Part shown: positions 5,425-6,932 of the stretch, piece after piece
Position numbering within the stretch: position 1 is the first letter of the stretch
Layout: each line of letters starts with the position of its first letter
Assembly (NCBI GenBank): GCA_017519685.1
Contig: JAFWRV010000223.1
Span: 1-6,932, forward strand
Length of the DNA stretch: 6,932 nucleotides
Direction: 5' to 3'
Source of the DNA: Clostridia bacterium
GTDB taxonomy: Bacteria; Bacillota; Clostridia; Oscillospirales; Acutalibacteraceae
Notes under the pieces: model-generated
Seen by the model: the letters and a program-made list of their open reading frames with translations, nothing else
What the model was told of the DNA's origin: nothing
The model's database searches: none
Made by a program: the position numbers and the translations under genes

Positions 5425-6135
5425 ATGCCCGAAAAGCAAATTAAATCACGGCAGCGTGTTGCCGACCACGGCGAGGTGTTCACATCCGAGCGTGAAGTCA
5501 AAGCAATGTGTGACCTTGTTGAACAAGAATGCGACAGAATTGATTCGAGGTTTCTTGAGCCAGCTTGTGGAGATGGGAATTTTTTAGCAGAAGTTCTCGC
5601 TAGAAAATTAGCAATAGTGAAAAAAAGATACGGCAAGAACTCTTTTGATTATGAAAGATATTCGCTCCTTGCTGTATCGAGCATATATGGTGTGGAACTA
5701 TTACAAGATAATGTCAACACCTGTATTGAACGGCTATTTAAACAATGGGAAAAAGATTATAAGGCGACTTGTAAATCTTCATGCAATGATCAAACGAAGG
5801 AATCTGTTAGATATATTCTTTCAAAAAATATCCTTTGCGGTAATGCGCTGACAATGATGTGTGTAGATGACAACCAACAAGATACAAATACTCCAATTAT
5901 CTTTCCCGAATGGAGCCTTGTAACTTCGGCCCTATTCAAAAGAAGAGATTTTCGACTTGATGTTCTTCTTAAAGCAAATGAAAAACCAGAGAATTCAAGG
6001 CAATTGAATTGGATTGAAGATGAAGACAGTATATACAACTATCTCGACCAAAATCCCGTAACGGGTGAGTATATGCCAAAACCGCTTCGAGAATTTGAAC
6101 CTATACATTACAGGAGGTTAAAAGAAAATGGCTGA
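5425..6135 (+). CDS. DNA methyltransferase-like protein without an NPPY motif
   Basis: A 236-residue protein related to N6-adenine DNA methyltransferases of restriction-modification systems. GEVFTSEREVKAMCDLV (16-32) resembles the motif X region. FLEPACGDGNFLAEVLARKL (43-62) is a canonical SAM-binding motif I. IYGVELLQDNV (87-97) is motif II-like, and ILCGNALTM (136-144) resembles motif III. Where NPP(Y/F) should follow, the sequence reads IIFPEWSLVTSALFKRRDFRLDVLL, so the catalytic motif IV is missing. It starts at ATG 5425 behind GGTGGTGAGGG and overlaps the next methyltransferase gene by 8 bp, so the two are surely co-expressed. Lower GC than the housekeeping genes suggests transfer. It may be a SAM-binding or regulatory partner, or a methylase of a less usual kind. 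The family is clear and the activity doubtful. Confidence 0.82.
   Translation: MPEKQIKSRQRVADHGEVFTSEREVKAMCDLVEQECDRIDSRFLEPACGDGNFLAEVLARKLAIVKKRYGKNSFDYERYSLLAVSSIYGVELLQDNVNTCIERLFKQWEKDYKATCKSSCNDQTKESVRYILSKNILCGNALTMMCVDDNQQDTNTPIIFPEWSLVTSALFKRRDFRLDVLLKANEKPENSRQLNWIEDEDSIYNYLDQNPVTGEYMPKPLREFEPIHYRRLKENG
6112..6117 (+). promoter_or_regulatory. Internal ribosome binding site of the second methyltransferase gene
   Basis: A perfect AGGAGG inside the end of the first gene, ten bases before ATG 6128. It fixes the start and the 8-bp overlap. Confidence 0.85.
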
Positions 6136-6932
6136 ACAGTCTTTTTTTGATAAAGTATATACTCAAGGAGCGCACACTCCCGATGTGTTGTCATGTATTG
6201 CCAATCTTTCAAATGATGAAGTATTCACACCTCCTGAAATAGTAAATAAGATGCTTGATTTGCTTCCCCAGGACTTATTTAAGAACCCTGATACAAAATA
6301 TCTTGATCCCGCTTGCAAAACTGGAGTGTTTCTACGAGAAATTGCTAAAAGACTACTTATAGGACTCGAACCAATAATTCCAGATTTACAAGAGCGTATA
6401 GATCATATTTTTCACAATCAGCTTTACGGAATTGCAATAACAGAACTTACATCGCTTTTATCCCGTCGCAGTCTTTATTGTTCTATGTATCCGAATGGCC
6501 CATATTCAATTTCAAAGTTTGATAGTAGCGAAGGGAATATAAGATTTAGAAGAACAAATCATATTTGGAAAGATTTCAAATGCATATATTGCGGAGCTGC
6601 TCAAGGAAAATATGATCGAGGTTCCGAATACGAATCTTACGCATATGAGTTTGTTCATACACATAAGTTAGAGGATATTTTTACTATGAAATTTGATGTG
6701 ATAATCTCAAATCCCCCATATCAAATGACTTTTGGAATTGAGGGTGGCAATAGCGCAAATGCCAAATCTATTTATAATCTATTCTTAACTCAAGCGATCA
6801 ACTTAAATCCAAGATATGTTTGTATGATAACACCTAGCCGATGGATTACAACAACCGCACAAGGTATACCTGAGATTTGGGTTGAAAATATGCTGTCTTC
6901 CAATAAAATTTCAATTATGCATGATTTTGAAG
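6128..6932 (+). CDS. Eco57I-type restriction-modification DNA methyltransferase, 5' part
   Basis: 268 residues are visible before the window ends, with no stop. The protein resembles the Eco57I-type methylase proteins of type II/IIG-like restriction systems, which methylate adenine N6 and sometimes also carry the nuclease. LSNDEVFTPPEIVNKMLDLLP (27-47) is motif X. YLDPACKTGVFLREIAKRL (58-76) is motif I, with K in place of the usual G. LYGIAITELTSLLSRRSLY (99-117) covers the next acidic strand. FDVIISNPPYQM (189-200) has the catalytic NPPY, and PRYVCMITPSRWI (228-240) fits motifs V-VI. Between them lies an insertion with CIYC (152-155) and HTH (177-179), a possible zinc-binding knuckle. The gene starts behind AGGAGG and overlaps the previous gene by 8 bp. 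A helicase or nuclease gene may follow outside the window. Methyltransferase identity is sure; the system type is not. Confidence 0.88.
   Translation, partial: MAEQSFFDKVYTQGAHTPDVLSCIANLSNDEVFTPPEIVNKMLDLLPQDLFKNPDTKYLDPACKTGVFLREIAKRLLIGLEPIIPDLQERIDHIFHNQLYGIAITELTSLLSRRSLYCSMYPNGPYSISKFDSSEGNIRFRRTNHIWKDFKCIYCGAAQGKYDRGSEYESYAYEFVHTHKLEDIFTMKFDVIISNPPYQMTFGIEGGNSANAKSIYNLFLTQAINLNPRYVCMITPSRWITTTAQGIPEIWVENMLSSNKISIMHDFE

Noticed and set aside
5370..5636. Minus-strand open frame of 88 codons
   Set aside because: It is a shadow of the methyltransferase gene in the opposite frame and lacks a ribosome binding site.

Overview
The window looks like a Clostridia (Firmicutes) chromosome of the gut or rumen Oscillospirales type. 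The reasons are the operon rnhB-yraN-small membrane protein, strong AGGAGG/GGTGGTG ribosome binding sites, Firmicutes-like protein sequences, and an intergenic block of small modular hairpins of a style I associate with such genomes. The family placement is inference.

Layout. Positions 1-1317 hold a housekeeping operon on the + strand: the 3' part of ribonuclease HII, the YraN/UPF0102 nuclease-like protein and a small multidrug-export family membrane protein, closed by a strong terminator at 1331-1367. Positions 1318-1864 contain no credible gene. They hold a modular inverted-repeat block, a 7-bp tandem repeat and an orphan + strand terminator. Positions 1865-3645 (minus strand) encode an XRE-type regulator followed by a sigma-70-like factor, probably translated from a non-canonical ATT codon overlapping the regulator's end. 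Positions 3646-4339 are a gene-free control region. It carries two copies, 293 bp apart, of the same promoter-like sequence, several regularly spaced short repeats, and a chain of RNA hairpins ending in a terminator or attenuator. Next come a 70-residue HTH-like protein (4340-4552) and a small serine recombinase with all active-site residues (4612-5238).

The most interesting part is 5231-5424. Two 24-bp dyad sites, each with TGTCA...TGACA ends, lie in inverted orientation (central dinucleotide CT in one, AG in the other). They flank a 113-bp spacer directly behind the serine recombinase gene, and the first site overlaps its stop codon. A TTGACA -35 element lies inside the inner half-site, with a -10 candidate in the spacer, pointing at the next operon. 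That operon (5425 onwards) encodes two DNA adenine methyltransferase-like proteins of the Eco57I/restriction-modification type: a short one with the SAM-binding motif but no NPPY, overlapping a second with NPPY that runs off the window.

Working model (inference): a serine invertase flips a small promoter segment and so switches a restriction-modification or phage-defence operon on and off. The orientation given here would be ON. The XRE regulator, sigma factor, small HTH protein and repeated promoter region upstream may control the invertase.
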